Shown here in pieces: positions 20,131 to 29,695 of a stretch of 64,000 nt of DNA. The stretch spans positions 124,001 through 188,000 of the forward strand of contig CAVRCA010000002.1 of assembly GCA_963719345.1 (NCBI GenBank). The letters are read 5' to 3'. The notes beneath the pieces are model-generated. The model was not told the origin of the DNA. It searched no databases and saw only the letters and a list, made by a program, of their open reading frames with translations. This DNA is from CAVRCA01 sp963719345 (lineage in GTDB: Bacteria > Pseudomonadota > Alphaproteobacteria > Acetobacterales > Acetobacteraceae). The position numbers were made by a program, and so were the translations under genes. How positions within the stretch are numbered: position 1 is the first letter of the stretch; every line of letters starts with the position of its first letter.

Positions 20131-21321
20131 GTGAGCAGCCGCAGCCTGCCCGACGGGTCTCGCCGCCGCCGTTCCTTGTCGACCCGGCGCTTCGCATGGT
20201 CCTGCTGACGCTTCCCGAAGCGCGGCTGGTCGGCGGCGCCGTGCGCGACACCTTGGCGATGCGGGAGGTGTCCGACATCGACCTCGGCACGCCGCGTCGC
20301 CCCGAAGCCGTGATCGAAGCGCTCGACGAGGCCGGCATCCGTGCCGTGCCGACCGGGCTCGACCATGGCACGGTGACGGCGGTGGTCGCTGGCGGGCGAA
20401 CGTTCGAGATCACGACGCTGCGCCGCGACGAGGAGACCGATGGGAGGCACGCCCGCGTCGCCTACACGGATGACTGGCGCGAGGACGCCGCTAGGAGGGA
20501 CTTCACCATCAACGCCATGTCGATGACCGCCGACGGCGCCGTGTTCGACTATTTCGGCGGCCTCGCCGACCTCGCCGGCGGCCGCGTCCGCTTCGTCGGC
20601 GACCCCGCGACCCGGATCGCCGAGGATTTCCTGCGTATCCTGCGCTTCTTCCGCTTCCAGGCCCGCTACGGCGCTGGCGAGCCGGACCCGGCCGCACTCG
20701 CCGCCATTCGTGCGGGTGTGCCCGGGCTCGCCAAACTGTCGGCAGAGCGGGTGTGGAGCGAATTGTCGCGCATCCTCGCCGCTCCCGACCCGACGGGCGC
20801 GGTGGCGCTCATGCAAACGCTCGGCGTGCTGGGGGCGGTGCTGCCGGAGGGCACGGACTCCGCCAGAACTCGCCCGCGTCGCGGTCTCCGACCCGCTGCT
20901 CCGCGTGGCCGCGCTGCTGGCCGACGACGCCGATGCCGAGGCGGTTGCCGAGCGCCTGAAACTCTCGACCGCCGAGCGCGATCGGCTGCTGGCGTTGCGG
21001 TCCGGTCCCATCCCGCAACCCGGGGCGGCAGATGCCGAGCTGCGCCGCCTGCTCGCCGACACGCCAGGGGAAATCCTGATCGGGCGGACCTGGCTCGCCG
21101 GGGGCGGTGCGGCGGAGTGGGCCAGATTGCGCGCCCGCCTCGCCGCCCTGCCGGTGCCCCGGTTCCCGCTCGAGGGCCGCGACGTGCTGGCGCTCGGCCT
21201 TGCGCCGGGGCCGCAGGTCGGGTCCCGGCTGCGCGAGCTGCGCGGCTGGTGGCTCGACGGCGGCTGCCTCGCCGATGCGGCGGCGTGCCGGGCGGAACTG
21301 GCGAGACGCATCCTCGGCTGA
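20131..21321 (+). CDS. cca: CCA tRNA nucleotidyltransferase (frameshifted)
   Basis: About 395 residues. The nucleotidyltransferase core has ARLVGGAVRDTLAMREVSDI then DLGTPRRP, with the GG-x-VRD and DxD (SDIDL) metal site, then RRDFTINAMSM and IAEDFLRILRFFRF. One frame change near 20870 joins the core to the C-terminal part (ELARVAVSDPLLRVAALLAD...RRILG). The enzyme adds or repairs the 3' CCA of tRNA; the local tRNA-Gln lacks an encoded CCA. The start is uncertain: GTG 20131 needs one more indel near 20160, while the core frame is open back to 20073 through a repeat fragment. Confidence 0.88.
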
Positions 21322-21333
21322 TACACGCCGGGC

Positions 21334-23101
21334 ATGGATGCCACGACCAGGCTGGCGCGACCGGAGCAGGAGAGCACGCGCGCGCTGCTGGGCCGGCTCT
21401 GGCGCGAGCACGTCCGGCATCACAAGGGCCGCCTGCTGCTCGTGCTGCTGCTCACCGGGATCATGGCGGGGACGACGGCGCTCTATCCGGTGGTGATCGA
21501 CCACGCGTTCTCGATGTTCACCAGCCGGGACCCTCGCATCCTCTACCAGATCCCGGTGCTGGTGGTGCTCGTCACCTCGGTGAAGGCGGCGGCGCAGTAT
21601 TTTCAGAACGTGCAGGTCCAGCAGATCGTGCTGCTGGTCATCCGCGAGCTGCAGGGCCGCATGTTCGCCCATCTGGTCCACGCCGACCTCGCCCGGGTGG
21701 AGCGCGAGGCGCCGGCGCAGTTCGCCGCCCGCTTCACCACCGACGCCACGATCATCCGCGAGGCCCTGACGCGCGCCGTCAACGGCGTAGCGGACGCGAT
21801 CACCGTGATCGGCCTGGTCGGGTCGATGCTGTATCTCGACTGGCTGCTGAGCGTCATTGCCGCCGCGCTCTATCCGCTGGCCGCGGTGCCGATCCAGCGC
21901 ATCGGCCGGCGCATCCGCCGGGCGTCGGGCGGGATGCAGGAGCGCATGGGCGAGACCGCGACGCTGCTGAACGAGAGCTTTGCCCAGGCTCGCACCGTCC
22001 GCGCCTACCGGCTGGAGGCCTCGGAGACGCGCCGGGCCGAGCAGGCATTCGCCGATCTCTATCGCGCGCTGCTGCGAATGAGCCGCAACCGGGCGCGCGT
22101 CGATCCCGTCCTGGAGGTGCTGGGCGGCGCGGCGGTGGCGGCGGTGATCGGCTTCGCCGGCTGGCGCGCCGCCATCGGCAGCAACACGATCGGCAATTTT
22201 ACGGGTTTCGTCGCCGCCCTGCTGATCGCCTCCCGCCCGCTGCGCGCCCTCGGTTCGCTCAACGCCGCGATCCAGGAGGGGCTCGCGGGCATGGTTCGGG
22301 TGTTTTCGGTGGTCGACGAGCCGCAGGACATCCGCGAGCGGCCAGGTGCAACGCGAACTGCCGCCGGGGCGGGGCCATGTCAGCTTCCGGGACGTGCGCT
22401 TCCTCTACCCGGACGGCCGGACCGGCCTCGACGGGCTGGGTTTTTCGGCCGAGCCGGGCACCACGGTCGCCCTGGTCGGCCCATCGGGCGCCGGGAAATC
22501 CACCGCGCTGGCGCTGATCCCGCGGCTGCACGACGTGACCGAAGGGGCGGTGCTGATCGACGGGGCCGACGTGCGCACCGTCACCCTCGCCAGCTTGCGC
22601 GACGCGATCGCCTATGTCGGCCAGGACACCCTGCTGTTCGACGACACGGTCGCCGCCAACATCCGGATGGGTCGACCGGAGGCGACGGAGGCCGATGTCG
22701 AGCGGGCAGCCAGCGCCGCCGCGGCCGCCGAGTTCATCGCCGCGCTGCCGCAGGGGGCGGCGACGCGCGTCGGGCCGGGCGGCCAGCGCCTGTCCGGCGG
22801 CCAGCGCCAGCGAGTCGCCCTCGCCCGGGCGCTGCTGCGCAATCCGCGCATCCTGCTGCTCGACGAGGCGACCAGCGCCCTCGACGCCGAGAGCGAGGTC
22901 GCCGTGCAGGGCGCGCTGGCGCGGCTGCGCGAGGGACGCACGACGATCGTCGTGGCGCACCGGCTTTCTACCGTGCGGGACGCCGATCTGGTCGTGGTCG
23001 TGGCGGACGGCCGCGCCGTGGAGCAGGGCACCCACGAGGAACTGAGTGGGGCGGACGGTTTGTATGCGCGGCTGGTGCGCAGCCAGGCGCTGGTGCAGTA
23101 A
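21334..23101 (+). CDS. ABC exporter with fused membrane and ATPase domains (frameshifted)
   Basis: About 590 residues, one frame change near 22345 (GGCCAGGTGCAACGC). The membrane domain (residues 1-330) has six helices; the ATPase has Walker A GPSGAGKST, Q-loop YVGQDTLLFDD, signature LSGGQRQR, Walker B ILLLDEATSAL and H-loop AHRLSTV. It is MsbA-like: such half-transporters dimerise and flip lipids or export drugs. It begins 12 bp after cca, a pairing common in related genomes. The break falls exactly between the two domains, yet all motifs are intact, which fits an indel error. Confidence 0.9.
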
Positions 23102-23204
23102 CGCCTGCGATCGGCCGGGCCACCGCCCCTTGAACCGGCGCGTTCCGGCGCAAACTGGCTAAGCAGCACGGCCGTCCCGCTCGGGCGCCGCCCCGGAGCA
23201 TCAG

Positions 23205-24443
23205 ATGGTCGATCGACCCCCTACGGCCGAACCTGCGCAGGATGACCTCGATGATGCGGGCGTCTCGCAGCCGGCCGCATTGCGCGACGACGAGCCGGCC
23301 CCCGCCCCGGCGCACCAGGACCAGGACCAGAACCAGGGCACCCAGGCCGACGACCAGGACAGGCAAGAGGCCGAGGACACCAAGCGCGACGGCGAGCCGA
23401 AACGCCGCTCGCCATGGATCCTCATCATCGTCGGGCTGGTGATCCTCGCGGTCGCCATCGGCGGGGCGTATTACTGGTGGTCGGGCCGTGACCTTGAGAG
23501 CACCGACGACGCCTATACCGACGGCCGCGCGGTCAGCATCGCGCCGCACGTGTCCGGCTACGTCACCGCCCTCGACGTCAACGACAACCAGCGGGTGACG
23601 GCCGGGCAGACCCTGGTCCAGATCGATCCACGGGATTACACCGCCGCGCGCGAGCAGGCCGAGGGGAACCTGCGGATCGCGCAGGCGCAGCTGCAGAACG
23701 CCCGGCTCAGCCTGGACACCGCGAAGGTCAACTATCCCGCGCGGCTGGCCTCGGCGCGGGCGCAGCTGCAATCGGCGCAGGCCAACCAGGTGAACGCGCA
23801 GGCGCAGTACAACCGCCAGCACAGCGTGCCGCGCGCCGCGACCACCCAGCAGGAGGTGGACACCGCCACCGCCGGGCTTCGCTCGGCGCAGGCGCAGGTG
23901 GCGCAGGCCGAGGCCGAGGTGCGGCAGAACGATCTGGTGCCCGACCTGATCGCCCAGTCCGAGGCGCAGGTCCACCAGCTCGAGGGCCAGGTCGAGCAGG
24001 CGCGCGCTCAGCTCGCCCAGGCCCAGCTCAACGTCGGCTGGACGAATGTGACGGCGCCGCAGGACGGCTGGATCACCCAGCGCCGGGTGGAAAAGGGCAA
24101 CCTCGCCCAGTCCGGCCAGCCGATCTTTTCCATCGTCACGCCGGATGTCTGGATCACCGCCAACTTCAAGGAGACCCAGCTCAACCGGATGCGTCCCGGT
24201 CAGCGCGTGCGGATCTCGGTCGACGCCTACCCGGAACTCAAGCTGGAGGGGCACATCGACAGCATCCAGCTCGGCTCGGGCGCGCAGTTCAGCGCCTTTC
24301 CGGCCGAGAACGCCACCGGCAACTTCGTCAAAATCGTCCGCCGCGTGCCGGTGAAGATCGTGATCGACCGTGGGCTTCCGGCGAATTGGCCGCTGCCGCT
24401 CGGCGTCTCCGTCACGCCGACCGTCGATCTGGCCAAAAGTTGA
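23205..24443 (+). CDS. HlyD/EmrA-type membrane fusion protein
   Basis: 412 residues. An acidic, Gln-rich N-terminal tail of about 70 residues precedes one membrane helix (PWILIIVGLVILAVAIGGAY). The biotinyl-lipoyl half (STDDAYTDGRAVSIAPHVSG) and a long coiled coil (about 140-280, many AQ heptads) follow, then the second lipoyl half (NVTAPQDGWITQRRVEKGN) and beta-barrel. EmrA-type proteins link an inner-membrane pump to an outer-membrane channel. It is paired with the EmrB-like gene 33 bp downstream. No TolC-type gene lies in the window. Confidence 0.92.
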   Translation: MVDRPPTAEPAQDDLDDAGVSQPAALRDDEPAPAPAHQDQDQNQGTQADDQDRQEAEDTKRDGEPKRRSPWILIIVGLVILAVAIGGAYYWWSGRDLESTDDAYTDGRAVSIAPHVSGYVTALDVNDNQRVTAGQTLVQIDPRDYTAAREQAEGNLRIAQAQLQNARLSLDTAKVNYPARLASARAQLQSAQANQVNAQAQYNRQHSVPRAATTQQEVDTATAGLRSAQAQVAQAEAEVRQNDLVPDLIAQSEAQVHQLEGQVEQARAQLAQAQLNVGWTNVTAPQDGWITQRRVEKGNLAQSGQPIFSIVTPDVWITANFKETQLNRMRPGQRVRISVDAYPELKLEGHIDSIQLGSGAQFSAFPAENATGNFVKIVRRVPVKIVIDRGLPANWPLPLGVSVTPTVDLAKS

Positions 24444-24476
24444 TTGGGTTGAGTAGCTTGATGAGATTGATCAACC

Positions 24477-26066
24477 TTGAGCGGTGAAGCGGGCGGCAAC
24501 GGGCACGAGGACTCGGGCTGGAAGCCGGCGGCCAATCCGTGGCTGATCGCGGTCGTCGTCACCCTGGCGGCGTTCATGGAGGTGCTCGACACCACCATCG
24601 TCAACGTGTCGCTGCCGCATATCGCCGGCACCGTGGGGGCGAGCTACGACGAGGCGACCTGGACGCTGACCTCCTACCTGGTGGCCAACGGCATCGTGCT
24701 GCCGATCTCCGGCTGGCTCGGCCGGCTGATCGGCCGCAAACGATATTTCCTCATCTGCATCGGCATGTTCACCGTCTGCTCGTTCCTCTGCGGCATGGCG
24801 AGCAGTCTGGGCGAGCTGGTGGTCTTCCGGCTGCTGCAGGGTTTTTTTGGCGGCGGGCTGCAGCCGAACCAGCAATCCATCATCCTCGACACCTTCCCCC
24901 CGGCCTTGCGCGGCCGCGCCTTCGCGGTCGTTGCCATCGCCACCATCGTCGCCCCCGTGGTCGGGCCGACGCTCGGCGGCTGGATCACCGACAACTACTC
25001 CTGGCGCTGGATTTTCCTGATCAACGTGCCGGTGGGCGTGCTCACCTTCTTCTCGGTCATGCGCCTGGTCGAGGACCCGCCCTGGGTGGTGCGCGAGCAC
25101 AAGGAGGGCGACAAGAGCGTCGACTATATCGGTCTCGGCCTGATCGCCCTCGGCCTCGGCTCGCTCGAGGTGATGATGGACCGCGGCGAGGACTGGGACT
25201 GGTTCGGCTCCCCGATCATCCGCATCTGCGCTTTCCTCGCCTTTGCCGGGATCCTGGGGGCGATCGGCTGGCTGCTCTATACGAAGAAGCCGGTGGTGAA
25301 CATCCGCGTGCTCGCCGACCGCAACCTTGCCGTCGGCACGCTGATGATCTTTGGCGTCGGCGCGATCCTCTATTCGAGCGCGGTGATGATCCCGCAGCTC
25401 GCCCAGCAGCAGCTCGGCTACACCGCCACCCTGGCCGGCCTGATCCTGTCGCCCGGCGCGCTGATGATCGTGATGCTGATCCCGATCGTCGGGAAGGTGC
25501 TGCTGCCGAATGTGCAGACCCGCTACGTGATCGCCTTCGGGTTCTTCTCCATGGGGGTGGCGCTGGTCTACTGCATGCGCCTCACGCCCAATCCGGATTT
25601 CTGGACGCTGACGCTGATGCGCGCCGCGCAGACGTTCGGGCTCGCCTTCATGTTCGTGCCGATCAGCACGATCGCCTTTACCACCATTCCGAAGGAGATG
25701 AACGGCGACGCCAGCGCGCTATTCACCATGGCGCGCAACATCGCGGGCTCTGTCGGGATCTCGGCCGCCACCGCCGCGATCGTCGAACGCACCCAGGCGC
25801 ACCGCTCGTACCTCGCCGATAATTTGAGCCCGTTCAACCAGAACTACCAGAACCTGCTCACCCAGTATCAGGACACGCTGCGCGACTTCGGGCATTCGGC
25901 GGCGGGTGCCGTGGGCAGCATCAACCTGCTGCTCACCAGCCAGGCGACGATCCTGGCCTATATCGACGTCTTCAAATACTGCGCCATCGCGGCATTCTGC
26001 ATCGTGCCCCTCGCCTTCCTGTTCCGTCCCAGCGTGAGCGGGGGAGGGGCGCCTGGTGGGCACTGA
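24477..26066 (+). CDS. EmrB/QacA-type (DHA2) MFS multidrug transporter
   Basis: 529 residues, fourteen predicted helices. Family motifs are LDTTIVNVSLPHIAG in helix 1, motif A GWLGRLIGRKRYF, motif C ATIVAPVVGPTLGGWI, and the long periplasmic loop near the end (HRSYLADNLSPFNQNYQNLL), all typical of EmrB. It should export hydrophobic drugs or metabolites with the EmrA-like protein upstream. The only in-frame start near the N-terminus is TTG 24477 with a poor ribosome-binding site, which suggests translational coupling to the upstream gene. Confidence 0.92.
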   Translation: MSGEAGGNGHEDSGWKPAANPWLIAVVVTLAAFMEVLDTTIVNVSLPHIAGTVGASYDEATWTLTSYLVANGIVLPISGWLGRLIGRKRYFLICIGMFTVCSFLCGMASSLGELVVFRLLQGFFGGGLQPNQQSIILDTFPPALRGRAFAVVAIATIVAPVVGPTLGGWITDNYSWRWIFLINVPVGVLTFFSVMRLVEDPPWVVREHKEGDKSVDYIGLGLIALGLGSLEVMMDRGEDWDWFGSPIIRICAFLAFAGILGAIGWLLYTKKPVVNIRVLADRNLAVGTLMIFGVGAILYSSAVMIPQLAQQQLGYTATLAGLILSPGALMIVMLIPIVGKVLLPNVQTRYVIAFGFFSMGVALVYCMRLTPNPDFWTLTLMRAAQTFGLAFMFVPISTIAFTTIPKEMNGDASALFTMARNIAGSVGISAATAAIVERTQAHRSYLADNLSPFNQNYQNLLTQYQDTLRDFGHSAAGAVGSINLLLTSQATILAYIDVFKYCAIAAFCIVPLAFLFRPSVSGGGAPGGH

Positions 26067-26122
26067 GCGCTATCCTGCTGGACAATTCTTGCGCGCCGGA
26101 GTTCTTGTTGCCACAGTAACAT

Positions 26123-26392
26123 GTGAAGATTGAGTTCGACCGGGACAAGGACGCCGCAAACCGGGCGAAGCACGGACTTTCGCTGGCAATGGCCGAGCAC
26201 ATGGATATTGAGGGTGCGGCCGTGATCCCGGACCAGCGCCGCGACTACGGCGAGGCCCGCTTTCAGGCTTATGGCTGGATCGACGGACGCCTGCATATGC
26301 TGGCGTTCACCATGCGCGGCGATGTGTTGCGAGCGATCTCGCTGCGAAGAGCCAGCGTGAGAGAGGTCAGACGCTATGGCAAAGAGGACTGA
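26123..26392 (+). CDS. brnT: BrnT family toxin
   Basis: 89 residues from GTG 26123. MKIEFDRDKDAANRAKHGLS is the BrnT signature (FDxxKxxxNxxKHG), with the later part DYGEARFQAYGWIDGRLHML, FTMRGDVLRAISLRRAS and the ending EVRRYGKED. BrnT is a RelE-fold ribonuclease that stops translation under stress. It overlaps the antitoxin gene by 17 bp. The pair sits between the drug pump and the monooxygenase with no other mobile-element trace. Confidence 0.93.
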   Translation: MKIEFDRDKDAANRAKHGLSLAMAEHMDIEGAAVIPDQRRDYGEARFQAYGWIDGRLHMLAFTMRGDVLRAISLRRASVREVRRYGKED

Positions 26393-26654
26393 TCCGGCCG
26401 TGATCGACGAGGAAAACCCGGAGTGGACCGAGGAGGATTTCAAGCGCGCCCGGCCGTTCAAGGAAGTTTTTCCGGAGCAATACGCGTCGTGGAAGAAGAA
26501 CAAAGGTGGACGGCCGCCCATTGAGCAGCCGAAGGTGCATATCGGCTTCCGACTCGCGGCCGATGTGGTCAAGGGCGTTCGCGCCACCGGTCCCGGCTAC
26601 AACGCCCGCGTCGAGAAGGTGCTGCGGGAGGCGTTGGAGAACGGCAAGCTCTGA
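26376..26654 (+). CDS. brnA: BrnA family antitoxin
   Basis: 92 residues. It starts MAKRTDPAVIDEENPEWTEE; the middle FKRARPFKEVFPE and the C-terminal ribbon-helix-helix region GRPPIEQPKVHIGFRLAADV followed by VEKVLREALENGKL match BrnA. It should neutralise BrnT and repress the pair's own promoter. A toxin-first order and overlapping frames are normal for this family. Confidence 0.92.
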   Translation: MAKRTDPAVIDEENPEWTEEDFKRARPFKEVFPEQYASWKKNKGGRPPIEQPKVHIGFRLAADVVKGVRATGPGYNARVEKVLREALENGKL

Positions 26655-26729
26655 AGCAGAAAACTAGGGAGATGCCGCAGCCGAGTAGCCGGAAGTCGTC
26701 TCTCACCGGCTCTCGTTCCCCGCTGCCGC

Positions 26730-28242
26730 TCAGCCGTAGACGAACGCCTTGCCGTCGAGGTCGATTGCCGGCAGCGCGTCCTTCTCGGCCCAGTAATCCT
26801 GGGTGTGCTGCCATTCCGGCTTGTCGCCGCGCTTGGGCAGCAGGTGCATCCCGCGCAGGATGTAACCCGGATTGAAGTTTTCGGTGTCGATCCACGGCAG
26901 CAACGGCATGTTCTTGTCTTCGGGCGGCAGCGCGACCGTGACCCGATGGGCCCCCTTCTGCTTCATGTGGTTGAGCAGCCGGCAGACGAAATCCGCGACG
27001 AGGTCGGCCCTGAGAAGTCCAGCTCGCGCGGAAATAGCCGAACACCCACGCCATGTTGGGCACGCCGGTGAACATCATGCCGCGATAGGTGACGGTGTCG
27101 GAGAACACGAGCGGCTTGCCGTCGATCTCGAAGGCGATGTCGCCGAGCACGCTGAGATGAAAGCCGGTGGCGGTGATGATGATGTCGGCATCGAGGTGGT
27201 CGCCCGACTTGAGCTGGAGGCCGGTCGCGTCGAACCGCTCGATCTCGCCGGTGACGACGGACGCCTTGCCGGAGCGGATGGCCTGGAACAGATCGCCGTC
27301 CGGCACGAAGGCGAGGCGCTGGCGCCAGGGCCGGTAGCTCGGCGTAAAATGGGTCTCGACGTCGTAGTCCTGCCCCACATACGTGCGGACCCCTTCGATC
27401 AGCTCCTGCTTCACGACCTCCGGCTCCTCGAAGGTGCGGCGGGTGAAGGCATCCTGGTCGTGCAGGATCTTGCGGCGGGCGATCTCGTGGATCCATGTCT
27501 CGTCGATGTCGAGGGCGCGCAGCATCTCCGCCAGCTCGTTGGTGTTGCGCGCCGCCCGGAAATAGGTGGGCGAGCGCTGCAGCATGGTGACATTGCCGCA
27601 CTCGGCCGCCATCGCCGGAATGAGCGTCGCCGCCGTCGCGCCCGAGCCGATGACGACGACCTTCTTGCCCTTGTAGTCGAGATCGTCCGGCCAGGTCTGC
27701 GGGTGGATGATCCGGCCCTTGAACGCCTCCATCCCGTCCCACTCGGGCGTGTAGCCTTCCGAGTGCCGGTAGTAGCCCTGGCACATCCAGAGGAAGTTCG
27801 CGGTGAAGCGGGCCGGCTCGCCGGTATCGGTCCGGGTGGCCTCGATGGTCCAGCGGTTGTCCGTGCTCGACCAGCTGGCCTGCGAGATCTGGTGGCTGTA
27901 GCGGATGTGCCGGGCGAGGTCGTTCTCCTCGATGACCTCCCCCATGTAGTGGAGGATCTGCTCGGCCGAGGCGATCGGGTTGCCGGTCCAGGGCTTGAAG
28001 CGATAGCCGAAGGTGTGCAGGTCGCTGTCGGAGCGGATGCCCGGATAGCGGTGGGTGATCCAGGTGCCGCCGAAACTTTCCTGCGATTCGAGCACGACGA
28101 AGCTGGTGCCGGGGCACTGCCGGGTGAGGTGGTACGCGCCGCCGACCCCGGAGATCCCGGCCCCCACGATCAGGACGTCGAAGTGCTCGATCGGCGCGCT
28201 GGAGCTCTGGGCAGGCTGGGCGAGGATCGCGGCGTCGTTCAT
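26730..28242 (-). CDS. Flavin monooxygenase, Baeyer-Villiger type (frameshifted)
   Basis: About 500 residues, one frame change near 27020. FAD site GAGISG (residues 27-32) with FVVLESQESFGGTWITHRYPG; the Baeyer-Villiger fingerprint FKGRIIHPQTWP (FxGxxxHxxxWP); NADPH site GSGATAATL; and ATGFHLSVLG near the C-terminal third. The last part, MKQKGAHRVTVALPPEDKNM...DGKAFVYG, is in another frame. Such enzymes insert oxygen next to ketones or oxidise heteroatoms. The natural substrate is unknown. It stands alone, divergent from the PAP2 gene. Confidence 0.88.
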
Positions 28243-28405
28243 GGGCTCGGGTCTTCCCTCTCGGTCGGCGGCGTGCCGGGCAGGCCAGCTAGGGAGCGCG
28301 TTGCGCGGCGGGTGTCAATCAGAGAGCTGCCGCCGGTGCGACCGAGGCGAACGCTCGCCCCTGAACCGATCGTTAAGGAAACAATGCCATTGACGCTCCT
28401 CGCGG

Positions 28406-28423
28406 CTGTCACAGAGGCGTCAC
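28406..28423 (+). promoter_or_regulatory. Candidate PhoB box (CTGTCAC-AGAG-GCGTCAC)
   Basis: Two 7-bp direct repeats at 11-bp spacing, close to the Pho box consensus CTGTCAT-N4-CTGTCAT, just before a phosphatase-family gene. The weakness is position: the second repeat ends only three bases before the assumed ATG at 28427, so a transcript controlled from here would start within the present reading frame. A later translation start would be needed. Confidence 0.3.
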
Positions 28424-28426
28424 AGA

Positions 28427-29152
28427 ATGGCTGTTTTCGCGATCTTGCTGGACGTGGACAGACACGTGTCGGCAACGGTCAACCAGTTCGCCTCGCAGAG
28501 CGCCGTCATCAACCGTGCGATCCAGGTGGCGAGCGAGACCAACGTTCTCACCGGGGCATTGCTGCTCTGTCTGGTCTGGTGGTGCTGGTACCACGACAGC
28601 ACGAAAGCGGCGCGCGAACGGCTGGTGCTCGGGTTCGTCGCCGTTCTGATTACGGCGGTACTCAGCCGGTTGTTGCAGCTTTCGTTCCCGATACGACTGC
28701 GGCCCATCATCGATCCGGCCAGCGGCTTCAATCCGCTTCCCGGCATCGACCTGACCGACTTGAACCGCTGGGGGTCGTTCCCGAGCGACCACGCCGCCCT
28801 GTACTTCGCCCTGGTCACGGTCATCTGGCAACGGTCCCGCGCACTCGGCGCGCTCGCCCTGTTGAGCGCCTTGTACGGCACCCTGCCGCGAATCTACCTG
28901 GGTCTGCATTACTCGACCGATGTCGCTGCCGGGGCGCTGCTCGGCGTGGCCTTCGTGCTGCTGTTCGAGCGCTACGGGCCACGCGCCCTGGCGCATCGCG
29001 GCATGGCGTGGGAGCAGCGGGTGCCGGGCTTGTTCTACAGTGCCGCCTTCCTCATGAGCTTCGAGGTGGCGACGTTGTTCGACGACATCCGTCAGGCCGG
29101 GCGCGGCATCCCGGCCGTCCTGAAGCAGTTGGGGGTCGGCCTGCTGTCCTGA
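28427..29152 (+). CDS. PAP2-family membrane phosphatase
   Basis: 241 residues, about six helices. Phosphatase motifs: a partial C1 in FPIRLRPIIDP, C2 as FPSDHA (about 122-127) and C3 as RIYLGLHYSTDVAAG (about 155-169) with the catalytic His pair. Members remove phosphate from undecaprenyl diphosphate or other lipid phosphates at the membrane. No clear ribosome-binding site precedes ATG 28427. Its last 61 bp overlap the end of the convergent histidine-phosphatase gene. Confidence 0.85.
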   Translation: MAVFAILLDVDRHVSATVNQFASQSAVINRAIQVASETNVLTGALLLCLVWWCWYHDSTKAARERLVLGFVAVLITAVLSRLLQLSFPIRLRPIIDPASGFNPLPGIDLTDLNRWGSFPSDHAALYFALVTVIWQRSRALGALALLSALYGTLPRIYLGLHYSTDVAAGALLGVAFVLLFERYGPRALAHRGMAWEQRVPGLFYSAAFLMSFEVATLFDDIRQAGRGIPAVLKQLGVGLLS

Positions 29153-29694
29153 TTGCCGCCGCCTTCAGAAACACAGAACTCGACGGACCCGAGCGCGGGG
29201 GCGGGCGCGAGCAGATCCGGCGTCGCCCCCCGCAGCATCGCGCTGAGCAGCTTCAACGGGCCGCCATGCGCGACGACAATGCAATCGCGTTCTCCGTCGC
29301 GCAGCATCGCGTGGAACGAAGCGACCCGGGCCAGCAGGCTGGCGCCGCTCTCGCCGCAGGGCGGGGCGAAGTCGAGCGGCGCGGCGGCCCAGCGATCGAG
29401 GTCGGCGCGCGGCACCGCCGACCAGGGGCGGCCCTCCCAGGCTCCGAAATCGAGCTCGCGCAGCCGCTCATCGGCATATAGTTGCAAACGCAACGCTACG
29501 ACGACGGCCGCGGCGGTGTCACGACACCGGCGGGCCGGGCTGGTCCAGATGCATTGGGCCGTTCGTCCCGCCAGCTCCGCGACGATCCGCGCCAGCGCCG
29601 GCCCGGCCTCCGGGTGCAGCCCCACATCGAGCCGGCCGTAGCAGGTGCCAGGCGGCGCAGCGACGGCGGGATGCCGGACCAGGGCTACCCGCAC
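29092..29694 (-). CDS. Histidine phosphatase family protein
   Basis: 200 residues from GTG 29694, which follows the galE stop directly; a longer form to 29745 would overlap galE by 50 bp. The phosphohistidine motif reads VALVRHPAV (RHP rather than the usual RHG), with ELDFGAWEGRPW, the later Glu region and DCIVVAHGGPLKLL carrying the second catalytic His. It most resembles alpha-ribazole phosphatase/phosphoglycerate mutase-like enzymes; no cobalamin genes are near, so the substrate is open. Its 3' end overlaps the PAP2 gene on the other strand. Confidence 0.82.
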   Translation of the reverse strand: MRVALVRHPAVAAPPGTCYGRLDVGLHPEAGPALARIVAELAGRTAQCIWTSPARRCRDTAAAVVVALRLQLYADERLRELDFGAWEGRPWSAVPRADLDRWAAAPLDFAPPCGESGASLLARVASFHAMLRDGERDCIVVAHGGPLKLLSAMLRGATPDLLAPAPALGSVEFCVSEGGGNQDSRPTPNCFRTAGMPRPA

Positions 29695-29695
29695 C

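Noticed and set aside
20073..22517. An 814-codon frame joining cca to part of the ABC gene
   Set aside because: Only its first third (cca core) is real. After the frame break near 20870 the translation is non-biological, while the true cca end and ABC start are in other frames.
29092..29152. Antisense overlap of PAP2 and histidine-phosphatase genes as a regulatory device
   Set aside because: A 61-bp tail-to-tail overlap is common in compact genomes and no further evidence suggests function.
26872..29481. An 869-codon open frame on the plus strand
   Set aside because: It is antisense to the monooxygenase and histidine-phosphatase genes and in another frame of the PAP2 gene; no domain is recognisable.
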